This document shows, piece after piece, positions 35,859-47,001 of a stretch of DNA of 64,000 bases (position 1 is the first letter of the stretch; each line of letters starts with the position of its first letter). Origin of the DNA: Hevea brasiliensis (taxonomy: Eukaryota; Streptophyta; Magnoliopsida; Malpighiales; Euphorbiaceae); assembly GCF_030052815.1 (NCBI RefSeq), contig NC_079495.1, forward strand, positions 35,025,987-35,089,986. Direction: 5' to 3'. Position numbers and translations under genes: made by a program. The notes beneath the pieces are model-generated. The model did no database searches. It had not been told where the DNA came from and worked only from the letters and a program-made list of their open reading frames with translations.

Positions 35859-38800
35859 TGGCTTGTAAAATTATATTATATTCTTATATCTCACTTTAAA
35901 AATCACTGTGGATTTGAGTTGAGAAATATGTTGTGTTGAGAAATATGTTGGAGTTGAGATTTGGAAAATATTGAAGTGCTTTTACAAGTTTTCTGAAGAA
36001 CTGTTTTATCAAAAAAACAGATGGCACTCTGCCATAATTTTTACAGAAATTCCAAATAATTCAAATGTGTTAGTTCTATCACTTCAGTTCAAAAAGGTTT
36101 TTAACACCTGTAAATAGTGCTCACCATTGTAAAAGAAGTAAGAAAAGTTTTAAAATCCCTTATAGTGTATTTAATGGGTTATCAGTAGACGAAGTTGGTA
36201 ATTCATTAGGTATACTACGTGATCATGTTATGCCTTACAGAGGGTAGGGTGTGACAATTAAAAGTGGTGTATACCTCTTGGGCAGATTATTGGGAGCAAG
36301 AAAGTTAAGTTTTGGTGAGTTTTGAAGAACTTCAAAGTGGTTAGTGAGTGTTTTCAATTCTTGTTTCATTAAAAGTGTAACCAAGGTTGTGGGTAATTGA
36401 TTTATGAAGAATTTTTGAAGTTTGATGTTTTAATGGAGATGTACATTTTGGCAGCCATGGAAATTCTGTATATGTAGCTTGTTTTTACTTGTTTATGGTT
36501 TTCTAAGATGTTGTTATTGATGGCAACATGGATATGTGTATAATGGTTTGAATTGGACATGTAAATGAGGTATGTCATGTGGTTAATTGTTGTAATTGGA
36601 CTTGGAAAAATTCTGAGTTATAATGTGTTTGTTGAGAGTTGTTACAAGCTGCCAAAATGACAAAAAATGTGAAGTAAAGTGTGTTAATGTTATGGTACAA
36701 ACCAGAATTGGCATGGAAGAATTAATTTGGTAAGTGTTGATATGTAATTAGTAAGGATAAACAATGTGTAATAGGGCAGTATACATTTTGGCTTAGAACC
36801 TTAAGTGTGTGACTCCAATTGGTATGAGACCAATTGGAGGTGAAACTAGGCACAAAATGTGCCAACTTTCATGAAGGAAGCTTACCAAAATTCTGCCTAG
36901 AAGGTGACTTAAAAAATGACCAAATCCAGATTAGTGACTTAAAAGCCTGAAAATTGACCATTTGGGCAATAGTTAGTGTTTTGGCCATAACTCACTCAAA
37001 ATAGGTCCAAATGACCTGAAATTTTTACCATTAATATTTTAGACATATATCTACAATTCTTATGAAGACACCAAAGCCCAGAAATGGCTAAAACCAAGCC
37101 AAATAGCTTGCACAAGTTCAGGTCCAAAAACTGGCCGAACCAAAAGTGACCTAAAAATGACCTAAAGTTATCATTTTGGTGCATTCTGTCCAGCATTGGT
37201 AAATTGACCATAACTTGGTCTACACAACTCATAATGACCTGAAATTTTGCCCCGCGTGCAATAAGACATAGACCTACAAGTTTTTAGTTTGGACCGAAAC
37301 CCGAAAACCAAGGGAACTAGGTCATCCTGCTAGGTCAAATCAATATACTAAAATCTAGCAAATTGTAATAAAATGCAATACACTTGAAAATGAATTTGGT
37401 GACATATACCAACACTAAAGGGCTATAAAATGTGACATATTGGTAACATTGGAATTGACTCACTTATAGTGCATCAAGGGTCAATATTATAAGTTGACTA
37501 ATGAAATGAATTGAAGGGAATAGTACCAAGAAAATTTAGATATTGGATTTTATGGTTGGAAACAAATTCATTGAGTATTGAAACACTTTAAATTGTGTGT
37601 TTCAGTTGATAAGGATATTGAGAAGCATAAAGAACATTGATTCAAGGCCTAAGAGAGACTCAAATTAGGTTTGTGCACAATTAGTTTTTAACTGATTTTG
37701 TTCTGAATATTTCATATGATTAAATGACATATTTTCTTATGTATTATGTTTAACAAGCATTGGATTTAATTCAATGATTATTGAAATTGTTATAGTATAT
37801 ATGAATTTAGCTTTGTGAAATGGTATTTCCATAAGTATTAAGCATTGTTGTGGATTGAATAAATTATGTTTTGGAAAATTGTGATAGAACATGTTTTGAA
37901 TTGTGATAGGCAATTTGTAATGAAAAATGCAAAATTATGACTTGAATTGTGATGAGCATAAAAATTATTGGATATTGGAATTGACTTTGAATCGAATGGT
38001 ATTGTGATTTATGCTCACTAAAAGGATTGTGACATTGTTTTATATCTCACTATAGATGCTTGACTAGGTTATTACCCGTCTCTCTCATTTGTTGAGAAGA
38101 CAATGGAGTTAGTTGTGTTTTGATTACCATGGTACATGCACAGGCTTAGATTCTCCTCTTATTAGAGGTTAGATCTAAGTTTTTTTATGTTATGGCCCTT
38201 TTGAAAGATTCATTATTTTGATGTGTACTGTGCACGATGATTCGACCTCCTCTACCATAGGGAGTTAGAATCCGATTCGACCTCCCCGACCATCGGGAGT
38301 TAGAATCACCCCGAAGATGGCCCTTGCGGATTAGTCTTGCATAGTTAGTGAGATAAAGAATGGTTTGAATAGTAAAGAATTGTGATTTCAATTATAATTT
38401 ATTTATAATTGATTTTTTTGGAATTACCTTAAATGTTTGGTTCTGATTTGATAAATTAAATTTCGTGATCAAAGTCATTTCATACAAATGATTGTGTTAT
38501 TGGCAATGAATAATTTGATTTTTGGAATTTGATGAGTATCCTGATTTCCAAATTATTTGCTGTGATTTTGCTAAGGTATATTGAACTATGTTTTAAGTTA
38601 TAGTTGTGCATCACTAAGTTTACCACTCAGCGATAGCTTTGTATGCTATCGCAGGTGAAAAGAGCAGAGAGCAATTGAGTAAGCTTCTTTGAAGAGACAT
38701 TCAGATCAACTCCAGGTATATCATAGGTATATCCATGTACATAGGTTTTGATGTATGTATGTAATAATATGTATGTAAATTATTTGAGCAGTTGTATAAA

Positions 38801-39259
38801 AACTCTTGTAAAATATTTTCGTATGTAATTAAATGTAAATTATTGTAAATGTAAATTTGAGATTTCATTTACTTGAATAGTTTTGTAATATAAATTTTGA
38901 GTCTTGTAATCAATGAAATGTTTCTTTATGATGAGATTGGTTTGAAAATGAATTGATTGTTTATTGAGATTTGAATTGTGAATTGAAATGAAGTTATTGG
39001 AGTTGTATTTGAGATAACATATTTGGAGTATTTTATTTTGCAGGATTGAAGAAATGTTTTCTCAAAATACAGCAGGCACTTTGCTGAAATTTTGAAAAAA
39101 TTTTATAACACCAGATTTTAATCGATGATTTAAATTTCACAAAAATTATTTTAAAATCCCTTGTAGTATATCTAATGGGTTATCGGTAGGCGAAGTACGG
39201 TAATTCATTAGGTGTACTACGGGATCATGTTACATCTTACAGGGGAGTAGGGTGTGACA

Positions 39260-40082
39260 CACATCATTGCATACATCAAACTTCCAATAGCCGAAGCATA
39301 TGGAATCCTGGCCATTTTATCTCTTTCTTCAGGTGTTTTTGGAGACATCTCTTTTGAAAGGTGGATACCATGTCTCACTAGTAACAATCCTCTCTTGGAA
39401 TCAAGAATGTCAAACCTCTTTAACACCTTTTCCAAGTATAGACTTTAGGATAAACTAATTATTCTTTTCGCTCTATCTCTATAGATGCGAATTCCAATAA
39501 TATAGGTTACCTCCCCTAAGTCTTTCATGGAGAATGTATTTGACAACCATATCTTTACAGCTGTCAACATACCTATGTCATTACCTATCAACAGAATATC
39601 ATCCACATATACGACAAGGAAAGTGATAGCACTATCACTAACCTTCTTATATACACATGGTTCATCCACATTTTTTATAAAATCAAATGACTTAATTACT
39701 TCATCAAAACGGATGTTCCAACTCCTCGAAGCTTGTTTCAACCTATAAATGGATCGCTTTAGCTTGCATACCTTAGAACCATCTTGGGATTCAAAACTCC
39801 TAGGTTGTTCCATGAAAATGTTTTCTTCAATGTATCCATTGAGAAAAGCTATTTTGACATCCATCTGCCAAATCTCATAATCATAGTATGCAGCTATTGC
39901 TAATAGAATCCTAATTAATTTAAGCATGGCAACAAGCGAGAAAGTCTCCTTATAGTCGATTCCTTGCCTTTGGAGAAACCCTTTCCCTACTAGCCTTGCT
40001 TTATAGGTCTTTACCTTTCCGTTAGAACTAATTTTCTTCTTAAAAATCTATTTATTCCCTATAGGTACAATACCTTCAGGTG
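39260..40082 (-). pseudogene. Second copy of the C3 reverse transcriptase part
   Basis: Same as 31277-32099, with a stop (TAA at 39445-39447) where copy 1 reads CAA in ISLSQSLYLEK. QMDVKIAFLNG and YVDDILL are intact. Probably an allele of copy 1 rather than a second locus. Confidence 0.8.
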
Positions 40083-40657
40083 TGTCGACACCATATTTTG
40101 GCCGACCCCTAGAATCAATAAAAATTCTTCTTTGAACAAATTAATCACGTTTCCGATCCTCTTTGATAGGCGGTCACATTTCCGATCTCTCCTCACAAAG
40201 AATTGAATCAATGCTAAGTCCTCACATTCATTAAAGCCTCGCCATCTCTCAAATCATTTACCGACCTCTCAAACCCGTTGTCGAATTTCCTGACTGCGAG
40301 TATATTCTCGATCTCTGTTGATAAAATGAACTGACAATAGATCTTTTCCTACTGCTTTATTACCGACCTCCTTTCCAAATGTTTAAGAGCTAAAGTTTTG
40401 GTTCGATTTAATGAGGATTCAGATCTTAAGTGTTCGAAAGTTAAATTTTCAATCAAGTTCCTTTGACATTTCTTCCCTACCGATCTCGTGCTTAAAGTAC
40501 TTTCCGATCTCTTATACTTAGAATAATAATCGCATTTAGTTTTCGATTTGCGTGCTCATACAATCAAATACTCGGACAAACAATGGTTTAAAATTTTCCA
40601 ATCACAACCATTCATTGAACAAAGAGGCATTTCATTTTATATCATAATTTGTACAAG

Positions 40658-42511
40658 TTATTCGTGAGGATCACCCCACCGATCTACATTCTCGCTTCAC
40701 TCTCTCTCACCTCGGCTTCCTCCTCACTGTCCTCATCATCGCCTCGGGAGCCAGTCGGCCATCCAGAGAAGTCCTCTTGAGTAGCGCTCGAGTTCGCCAA
40801 GAGGTCCTTGTGAGCATTCACATAGGCTCCGCTATCCTCGCTACCATCTCTTCGTCCTTCTCCTTAAGCTCCTCATCCTTCGCTTTAAGCTCCTCGTCTT
40901 TCTCCTTAAGCTCCTCGATGAGTTGGGCGACTGGCAGCCTTCGTTGGCACAAGCGCTGGACTTCTCCGAGAGCCCGATCCTTTCACCAGACACGAGTCTG
41001 CCGGCCACTGTCTTCATAGTACTTTGCCCGTCCCTCAACTTGAGATATATAATCCCGCGGATGAGAGTTGGGATCGGAGGAAGCCAATTCTGATTTTTCT
41101 TCCCGATCTCTTTACCTGCACTGGACCTTTTCCCAAACCATGGTCCGATTCACGGGCACTCCACATCAGGACTCATGGAGTGAGTCAAGATATCATCAAG
41201 GCCGCCGAGGATAGCCTGTCCCGATCCTCCCGAAGAAAGATGGAAGACCCCAAGACTTGGGCAAAACCGGGGTTCTCCCGTACAGTCCGGTTATTCTTCA
41301 AAGACTCCATTAACTTCTGGGCGCTACGAGAGGAGGTCCTCCCAGAAGATTGAGAAGGCCCCCTTTCCGTGCTTGGGACAACTGAAAGGGTCGGAGGCTG
41401 CTCTTTCGATCTAGGAGGAGATCGGACAGCTTCAGTGGTTGGCAGATCCGAATGTGGAGGCGGGTCCCCTTGTACTTCCCCAGGTTCACGACCAGGTGTT
41501 CGAAGCATTTCCAAACGCTTCATCTCTTTTATCTTCCGAGATCTCCTTTCCTTCTTCCGCTTCCTAGAACCTCACCACCCGCCATACCGCACGTAAAAGA
41601 GGTTAGTGAGATCGCTAAGGTCCCGAACTGAGATATAGAAAATACCAATGCCGAGGTCGAGCGGAAGTTCGCGATCTCGGCGGTGATTAGCCGCATGGTC
41701 CAATGGTGTAGTTCGCGATCACCGCATTTGGACAGGAATATTTTAGAGTGGCGTACTGACTCTTCAGATCAATCACTATTAAGCCTTCCTCTTGACTCAG
41801 GGTAATGTGTTTCGGAAGCAGGGGCCCCTGGTACCAACAGCTACGGGGGAAGTCCTCACAGCAGCTCGGATCTTTGCTCCTCAGTATGAAGAACCTGTTC
41901 TTCCAATTCTTAAAGGATGAGTGCTGATCGGATAAGAGCCCGCAATGAGGCTTCGCGTGAAAGAAACAGTGTTCGTCATCCTTTAGTAGAGTTAGTCTGA
42001 GCAGCTCGGCGAACACCTTAGCCGTAGGTCTGATAACCATCGCTCGGAATAGACCTCGGACAGCTACCAAGAACCGCCACGAGTTGGGGTGAATTTCAAC
42101 AATGGATGCTCGGTGAAGTTTTAGGACCTCCTTATAGAAATCGTCTAGAGGGAACCTCAGACCGCCTTTAATCCTCTCATACACCATAACCATGTCATCC
42201 TCTTCAAAAGAATGATCGACACGAAGATCGCCATGGCACTTGATCACTCATATGAATCAGACAAATATTGTATTCTTGAACAAACGATTGCGGTCGGATT
42301 CTCGAAGAACCGACGGAAGCTCGTCTATAGGAAGGGTCTCTCTCCTTGAAGTAGGTGCAAACCTTGATGGTATGACCCGCCCCCGACCTGGAGCAGAGAC
42401 CCTAGGGGGTTTAGGTTGCGTGCTTGGCCCGACTACCTCTTCTTCATCGGAAGACCATGAAAACTGAATGGAAGGGGGGCTCGCCGCTCTCTGACCTTCA
42501 GCACCACTCAT
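40658..42511 (-). pseudogene. LTR-borne antisense gene, copy B (Transposase_28-like)
   Basis: Start ATG at 42511 (MSGAEGQRAASPPSIQFSWS), then RESDRNRLFKNTIF. The open stretch 42247-41687 covers the domain: GGLRFPLDDFYKEVLKLHRA, EIHPNSWRF, KNWKNRFFILRSKDPS. Exon 2 begins at AGEGSRKRKK-like sequence near 41585 but is shifted at several places. The intron acceptor CAG seen in copy A has lost bases here. About 600 residues are expected for the spliced product. It lies entirely in U3, opposite to element transcription. Confidence 0.65.
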
Positions 42512-42656
42512 TTTCAAAAGAAACAAAGAATTTAAACTAAAAAAGGATCAAAGCCCTTGCCGAGTCCGATCGTCGGAAGAACTTGAGAAAGCGAGAGAAC
42601 TTGAAGTTGTCGGGATTGAAAATGGAATGAGAGAACAACCGCTAACCCTCCGCCCC

Positions 42657-42685
42657 TATTTATACTAGTCGAGCATTTAATGCTC
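42657..42685 (-). promoter_or_regulatory. Antisense promoter in the O1 5' LTR
   Basis: On the minus strand the palindrome GAGCATTAAATGCTC (42671-42685) precedes TATAAATAGGGG (TATA at 42657-42664), about 146 bases before the antisense ATG. The same arrangement is kept in all three LTR copies. Transcription is inferred from position and sequence. Confidence 0.55.
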
Positions 42686-42916
42686 GCGAGGTTCTAAGCG
42701 CATCGATTGGTGGGACTCGGCAATTTGTTCGACACTTCTCTCAAATATCCGAATGTTCAGAGATCGGTTAATTGGAGATCGGCATAATAAGATCAGTTAA
42801 GTGTCATTCAGGTAAAGAACCAGATCGGATAACCACATTAGAGATCGGAAAAATAATCAATGCAAAAATAATAAGATGATAACCGATAAAATAAAGTCTT
42901 TATTTTCAAAAGATCG

Positions 42917-43135
42917 GATTACATCATTTGGGCGATCTCTAGGGATCGGATTACACTAACATTGGATCACATCATTTATGTGATCTCTAGAGATCGGATT
43001 GCATTGAAAATAAAATACATCATTTGGGCGATCTCTAGGGATCGAATTATGATAAAGGTCTAATTACATCATTTGGGCGATCTCTAGAGATGATTACATT
43101 GAAGGATTACATCATTTGGGCGATCTCTAGAAACC
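42917..43135. repeat. Five units of a ~45-base repeat in the O1 5' LTR
   Basis: Each unit has CATCATTTGGGCGATCTCTAG followed by variable spacing. GATCTCTAGAGATC, a perfect 14-base palindrome, occurs in unit 2 and in shifted form in others. Same array at 34944-35155 and 58690-58903. Confidence 0.7.
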
Positions 43136-44238
43136 GGTGGAACATCCTATCTAAAAGGCCTATGTCAAAGCCTAGTCTCGTGGTGAATCAAAAGACGTGT
43201 TTGACCAGAGGCCGGTTGACATCGGATAGATGTGCAGCTTAGATGGGGTGACTATGACTCCCATGAAGATGACAGACATCTTCACCGATGTTACCACTCC
43301 AAACCGACCGGGTGTCGGAACACCCAATGTGGACGAAAGACGCTGTCGGAAAACCCAATGCGATGAGAAGCCGAATGAACTCGGTTGAGCGACTCGAGAT
43401 CGGTACAACCGAGGTCCGCACATAATCGGTCAAATCCGGTCCTCTCACCATCGTCAGTTAAGGTCATTCGATCACCGGGATCGTAAATTTTCAGTCGGTG
43501 AGTAAAAGAGCCCATCGGAAAAAGATCAAAGCCACAGTTATAGCCAGAACTTCCACCGGGCGGTAAATGACAGGTAAGTAAGAAAGGAAGAGAGGAAAGT
43601 CGGATGAAGAAAATGTCTCCGTCGAGGTATATATAGGGAAAAATGAGCATTTATTGCTAAGCGAAAGCAGCGGGCGCTTGGGAATCGAGGACAATTAATG
43701 CTTTGACCGACCGGACGAGAGAAAAGAGAGATCGGAATAATAGATCGGAAGGTGGGAGACCAGCATGAAAGGTCGGAAAGAACATGTGAAAGAGATCGAG
43801 AAAGAGGAGGATCGGTAGGCAAAAGAATAAGACAAATTCCAATAACCGTCGTCGAATCGTGAGCCGAGGTAGTTAAGGCGTTGCGCGAGATCTCACCGCA
43901 CGCCTAAGAATCGCCAATCTTGGCGAGTGCGGTATGTCATGACATCTGTACATCCCAATCTCCACCGTTGATCCCACTTATAAGGACAAACCCGGAACCC
44001 TTAGATCAAGAGAGAAGACGACAATACCAGCGTCTTTCGCTCTTAACCCTCGGATCGTTCCGGACAAGGAAATTTGGGACCGTCAGATGGAAAGAAGAAA
44101 AGGACAAATATTATGAAGAGTGATCTCAACCATTCATTTCGATTCTCTTTAATTCTGAACCTCCGATCATGTCCTTCGAAATCTTGACCCTCCATCTCCT
44201 CAAAATAAATCCCGACCCTTCACGAAGAGCACCGATTC

Positions 44239-44247
44239 CTATAAATA
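44239..44247 (+). promoter_or_regulatory. Sense TATA box of the O1 5' LTR
   Basis: CTATAAATA in a plain U3 context, kept at 60041 in the 3' LTR. It would start genomic RNA near 44275 and leave about 1.86 kb of R-U5. Inferred from sequence only. Confidence 0.55.
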
Positions 44248-44648
44248 CTGCATAAAAGCTGCAAGGGACGGGCAAGAAAATAGACAAGAGGCTGTTATTA
44301 TAGCAGAGGAACTCTGAAATTTCATTTAGTTTACTACTCTGCTACTTAGAAGTGTCAATCAAAAAGACTTTGGAAACAAGTTTTCTGAAGTGTTTTTCTT
44401 GAAAAGATTCGAATCTTGGAACTCTACATTTCCGGTTTGTTCATTATCTGGTCACACTCTCACTTTACGCCTTTTATCATTCTGTCCAAGCTCAACTTCA
44501 TTCTATTTGGTTCTTTTCATCTTGATCTGATCGCATTTTAGCTAATCACCCTCCAGTTCACGAGGAACACCACCCCTCAGGCCAATCAATCCTTGTCTTA
44601 TCACTATTTGGCACCCCATAGTTATTTTAGTAGCTTTGGCTCCTCATA

Positions 44649-44880
44649 GGTAAGAGCTCATACTACTGTTTTATTAAATGCTTACATTTACTTTACGTAT
44701 TTTCTTTGTTTTTCTCACATCCGTGACTTTCTACTTTTGCACAAACGATCCCCAAAGAATGTTCTTGTAAGAGCTCATATCAACTGTTTTATCAGTGTCT
44801 ATATTTACTTCTGCATTTTCTTTGTTCTTCTCACATCTGTGACTTTCTACGTTTGCACAAACGATCCCCAAAGAATGACA
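44649..44880 (+). repeat. Direct repeat of 117 bases in R-U5 of O1
   Basis: Two units starting GTAAGAGCTCATA and ending CAAACGATCCCCAAAGAATG. In the 3' LTR (60457-60688) the first unit is preceded by CACAG, giving CACAG|GTAAGAG, a good match to a plant 5' splice site; the 5' LTR has CATAG|GTAAGAG. Confidence 0.65.
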
Positions 44881-45382
44881 CTCTCAAATCATCTATTTAG
44901 TGATCAGTTCATTTTTATTAATCTTCATCCTTTTTGAAAGTAAGTTTTCTAACTCCTAGTAGTATGTAAGTGGTTGGGTAAATGTAGATAACTGCAACTT
45001 AGGGGTCTCTTTTAAAAGAAAGAACATGAATAACACGTCAGGAAGATAGCCAAACTATTAGGTGCGTAAAGCGAATTCGGCAAGGTGTCATAAAGCGAAA
45101 TAGAATCAAAGTAAACATAACGAATAGATCGGATGTTAATAGATATTGGTAAAATGACTACATGAAAAGGTCGGTGAATCAAGTCTAGTGTTCCGTTCAC
45201 CACGGGATATCCGAAACCTTATCCCTGCATTTTTGAATGTCGAATTCTTAGTTTTAGGTTCTTAGGACCCGTAGGCGTAGTTAAATTTTTAAAGGTCGGA
45301 AAAGTCTTTGTCCGAGTCCCGTCAAAATAGAAGAAGGGAAGAGTCCTTATCCTATTCTTGCCTAAAAGTTTTAAATCAACTC

Positions 45383-45775
45383 TTAAAGGAGATCGGAGGA
45401 GTGTTCTTATCCGGTCTCCCTTCAAAATTTTAATAAACATTAAATAGGGATCGGAGGAGAGTTCTTATCCGGTCTCAACTCAAAACATTAATAAATAACT
45501 CTAAAGGATATCTGAGGCGTGTTCTTATCCGATCTCCCCTCAAAATTTTAATAAATAACTTAAAAGAGATCGGAGGAGGGTTCCTATCCGGTCTCCCCCC
45601 AAAATTTTAATAAATAACTCTAAAGGAGATCGGAGGAGGGTTCTTATCTGGTCTCCCCCCAAAATTTTAATCAATAACTCTAAAGGAGATCGGAGGAGGG
45701 TTCTTATCCGGTCTCCCCTCAAAATTTTAATAAACAACTTAAAAGAGATCGGAGGAGAGTTCTTATCCGATTCTC
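45383..45775 (+). repeat. Seven-unit 60-base tandem array in the O1 5' LTR
   Basis: Units share GAGATCGGAGGAGGGTTCTT, then ATCCGGTCTCCCC and CAAAATTTTAATAAATAAC. Minus-strand open frames across it are a by-product of the 60-base period (20 codons). The 3' LTR array at 61207-61593 has the same unit number and nearly the same order of variants. Confidence 0.85.
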
Positions 45776-46136
45776 ACACCCGTTCACTAAGGTTGTCTCA
45801 TTTACTTATGTATCTGGGTGATCCAAATTTAGTGAAAAATCAAATATTCCTTCTACCAAAAGGATTAACATTGCCGTCTAAGCCTTCCTAACTAATTTAT
45901 AAAGGACGCAGAATTAAATCTACTTACCCTTATTAAGGGACGAGGTGGGGTGCCTAACACCTTCCCCACCCGCTTCGGACCGAACTTAGAATCTCTGTTT
46001 TGAAGTGGTTTCATTTTTAATTTAACTTCTCAAATGGTTTTCTTTAGTTTCCCTCAAAACTAAGGTGGCGACTCCTCACTCTTTCCCACTTCGGTGAGTG
46101 ATCGTCCAGGCGACCGCAAAATCCATTGCGACAGCT

Positions 46137-46154
46137 TGGCGACTCCACTGGGGA
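46137..46154 (+). other. Primer binding site of O1
   Basis: TGGCGACTCCACTGGGGA, three bases after the LTR end. This word type is usual in Tat/Ogre elements and is thought to pair with a tRNA-Arg. The tRNA identity is from memory of the family, not tested. Confidence 0.7.
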
Positions 46155-47001
46155 TGTATCCCAAGTCTAGTGGTCCAAAAGTAGATTTAATTTTGTCCGA
46201 TCAAATCTTGTCTGATCAAATTATAGTTAGATAGGTTCACTCGGCGATGTCTTATATGTTAATTATTATTACTGCTAACTATTTTGTTTTGCCTGTTCTA
46301 TCTCTTACAGTGCTCTTCATTTCAAAAGGGAAAAAATGGAAAAAAATGGAAAAATAAAATCCCCCTAAATTGGGAAGAGGTAAAGGTGTCCCTTCACACA
46401 CTGAACACTCACACAATGTCCTCACACACTATGGTCCTAACCCGGGCTTTCTTACCCTTTTAGGAAAGTAGGAGGGAGTCATGTAGCGGTACCCGTGGGT
46501 TTTACCCCATTAGTATCCGTGAAGGCTTCTGCTCAAATTGAAACTCGCTCTATCCACTGTGATACTCGTGGAATTTTCCCGATAACATCATGGGGGTAGA
46601 ATGGGGCTCTACTGTTTACAGTAGGGGCAATTTGGGAACCTGTGGCTTTTAGAAAATTAGCTCCTGAGCTAAACTATCACAATACTTGAAGGCCGTAGTA
46701 AACTACCTCATAAGATAGAACTATCCAGGTAGGTAGCGCTCACCCGGTGTTAGGAGTCTCCCTACTATAGGACAAAAGGGGCATACTTTCTCTTACCCTA
46801 TTCTGCTTTAATTTCCTTTTGTTCATTTCTTTTGAGGGTAATCTTGAATCCTACTAGAACACCTACACATTTTCCTACTTTGATAAATGTGTACGTGTCA
46901 CTCACACAAGATGATTCAAAGTTACCTAATTTGTCTTACTAACGAATTTTCTGAGCATTACCAAGCCAAGAGTCTGTAAAAGGATAGGCATCATTTTTAT
47001 C
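46155..47001 (+). other. O1 leader before the first ORF
   Basis: No convincing gene. It contains ATCCAG|GTAGGTAGC at 46723-46734, a possible 5' splice site, and a purine-rich GGAAAAAATGG repeat near 46330. Confidence 0.5.

Larger units (their letters stand above)
35859..43844. repeat. Duplicated block, copy 2
   Basis: Second copy of 27867-35845: end of S2 (to 36256), right part of S1 (to 39259), C3 RT (39260-40082), then the O1 LTR from 40083, which continues as the full element. This copy should be treated as the one contiguous with O1. Confidence 0.92.
40083..46133 (+). repeat. 5' LTR of O1
   Basis: 6,051 bp. In order: antisense gene (40658-42511), its TATA box (42657), GGGCGATCTCTAG repeats, a second TATA-like site near 43628, sense TATA box (44239), a 117-base direct repeat, a seven-unit 60-base array (45383-45775) and the end GCGACA beside the primer site. 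The word GATCGG is strikingly common. U3 is about 4.2 kb. Confidence 0.88.

Noticed and set aside
43740..43755. AGATCGGAAGG, which resembles the start of a common sequencing adapter (AGATCGGAAGAGC)
   Set aside because: It does not continue into adapter sequence, occurs in all three LTR copies and fits the general GATCGG richness of this LTR. Automatic trimming tools could still clip it.
27867..43844. A true recent segmental duplication of 8 kb
   Set aside because: Possible but less likely, because both inner ends fall exactly at the N gap.
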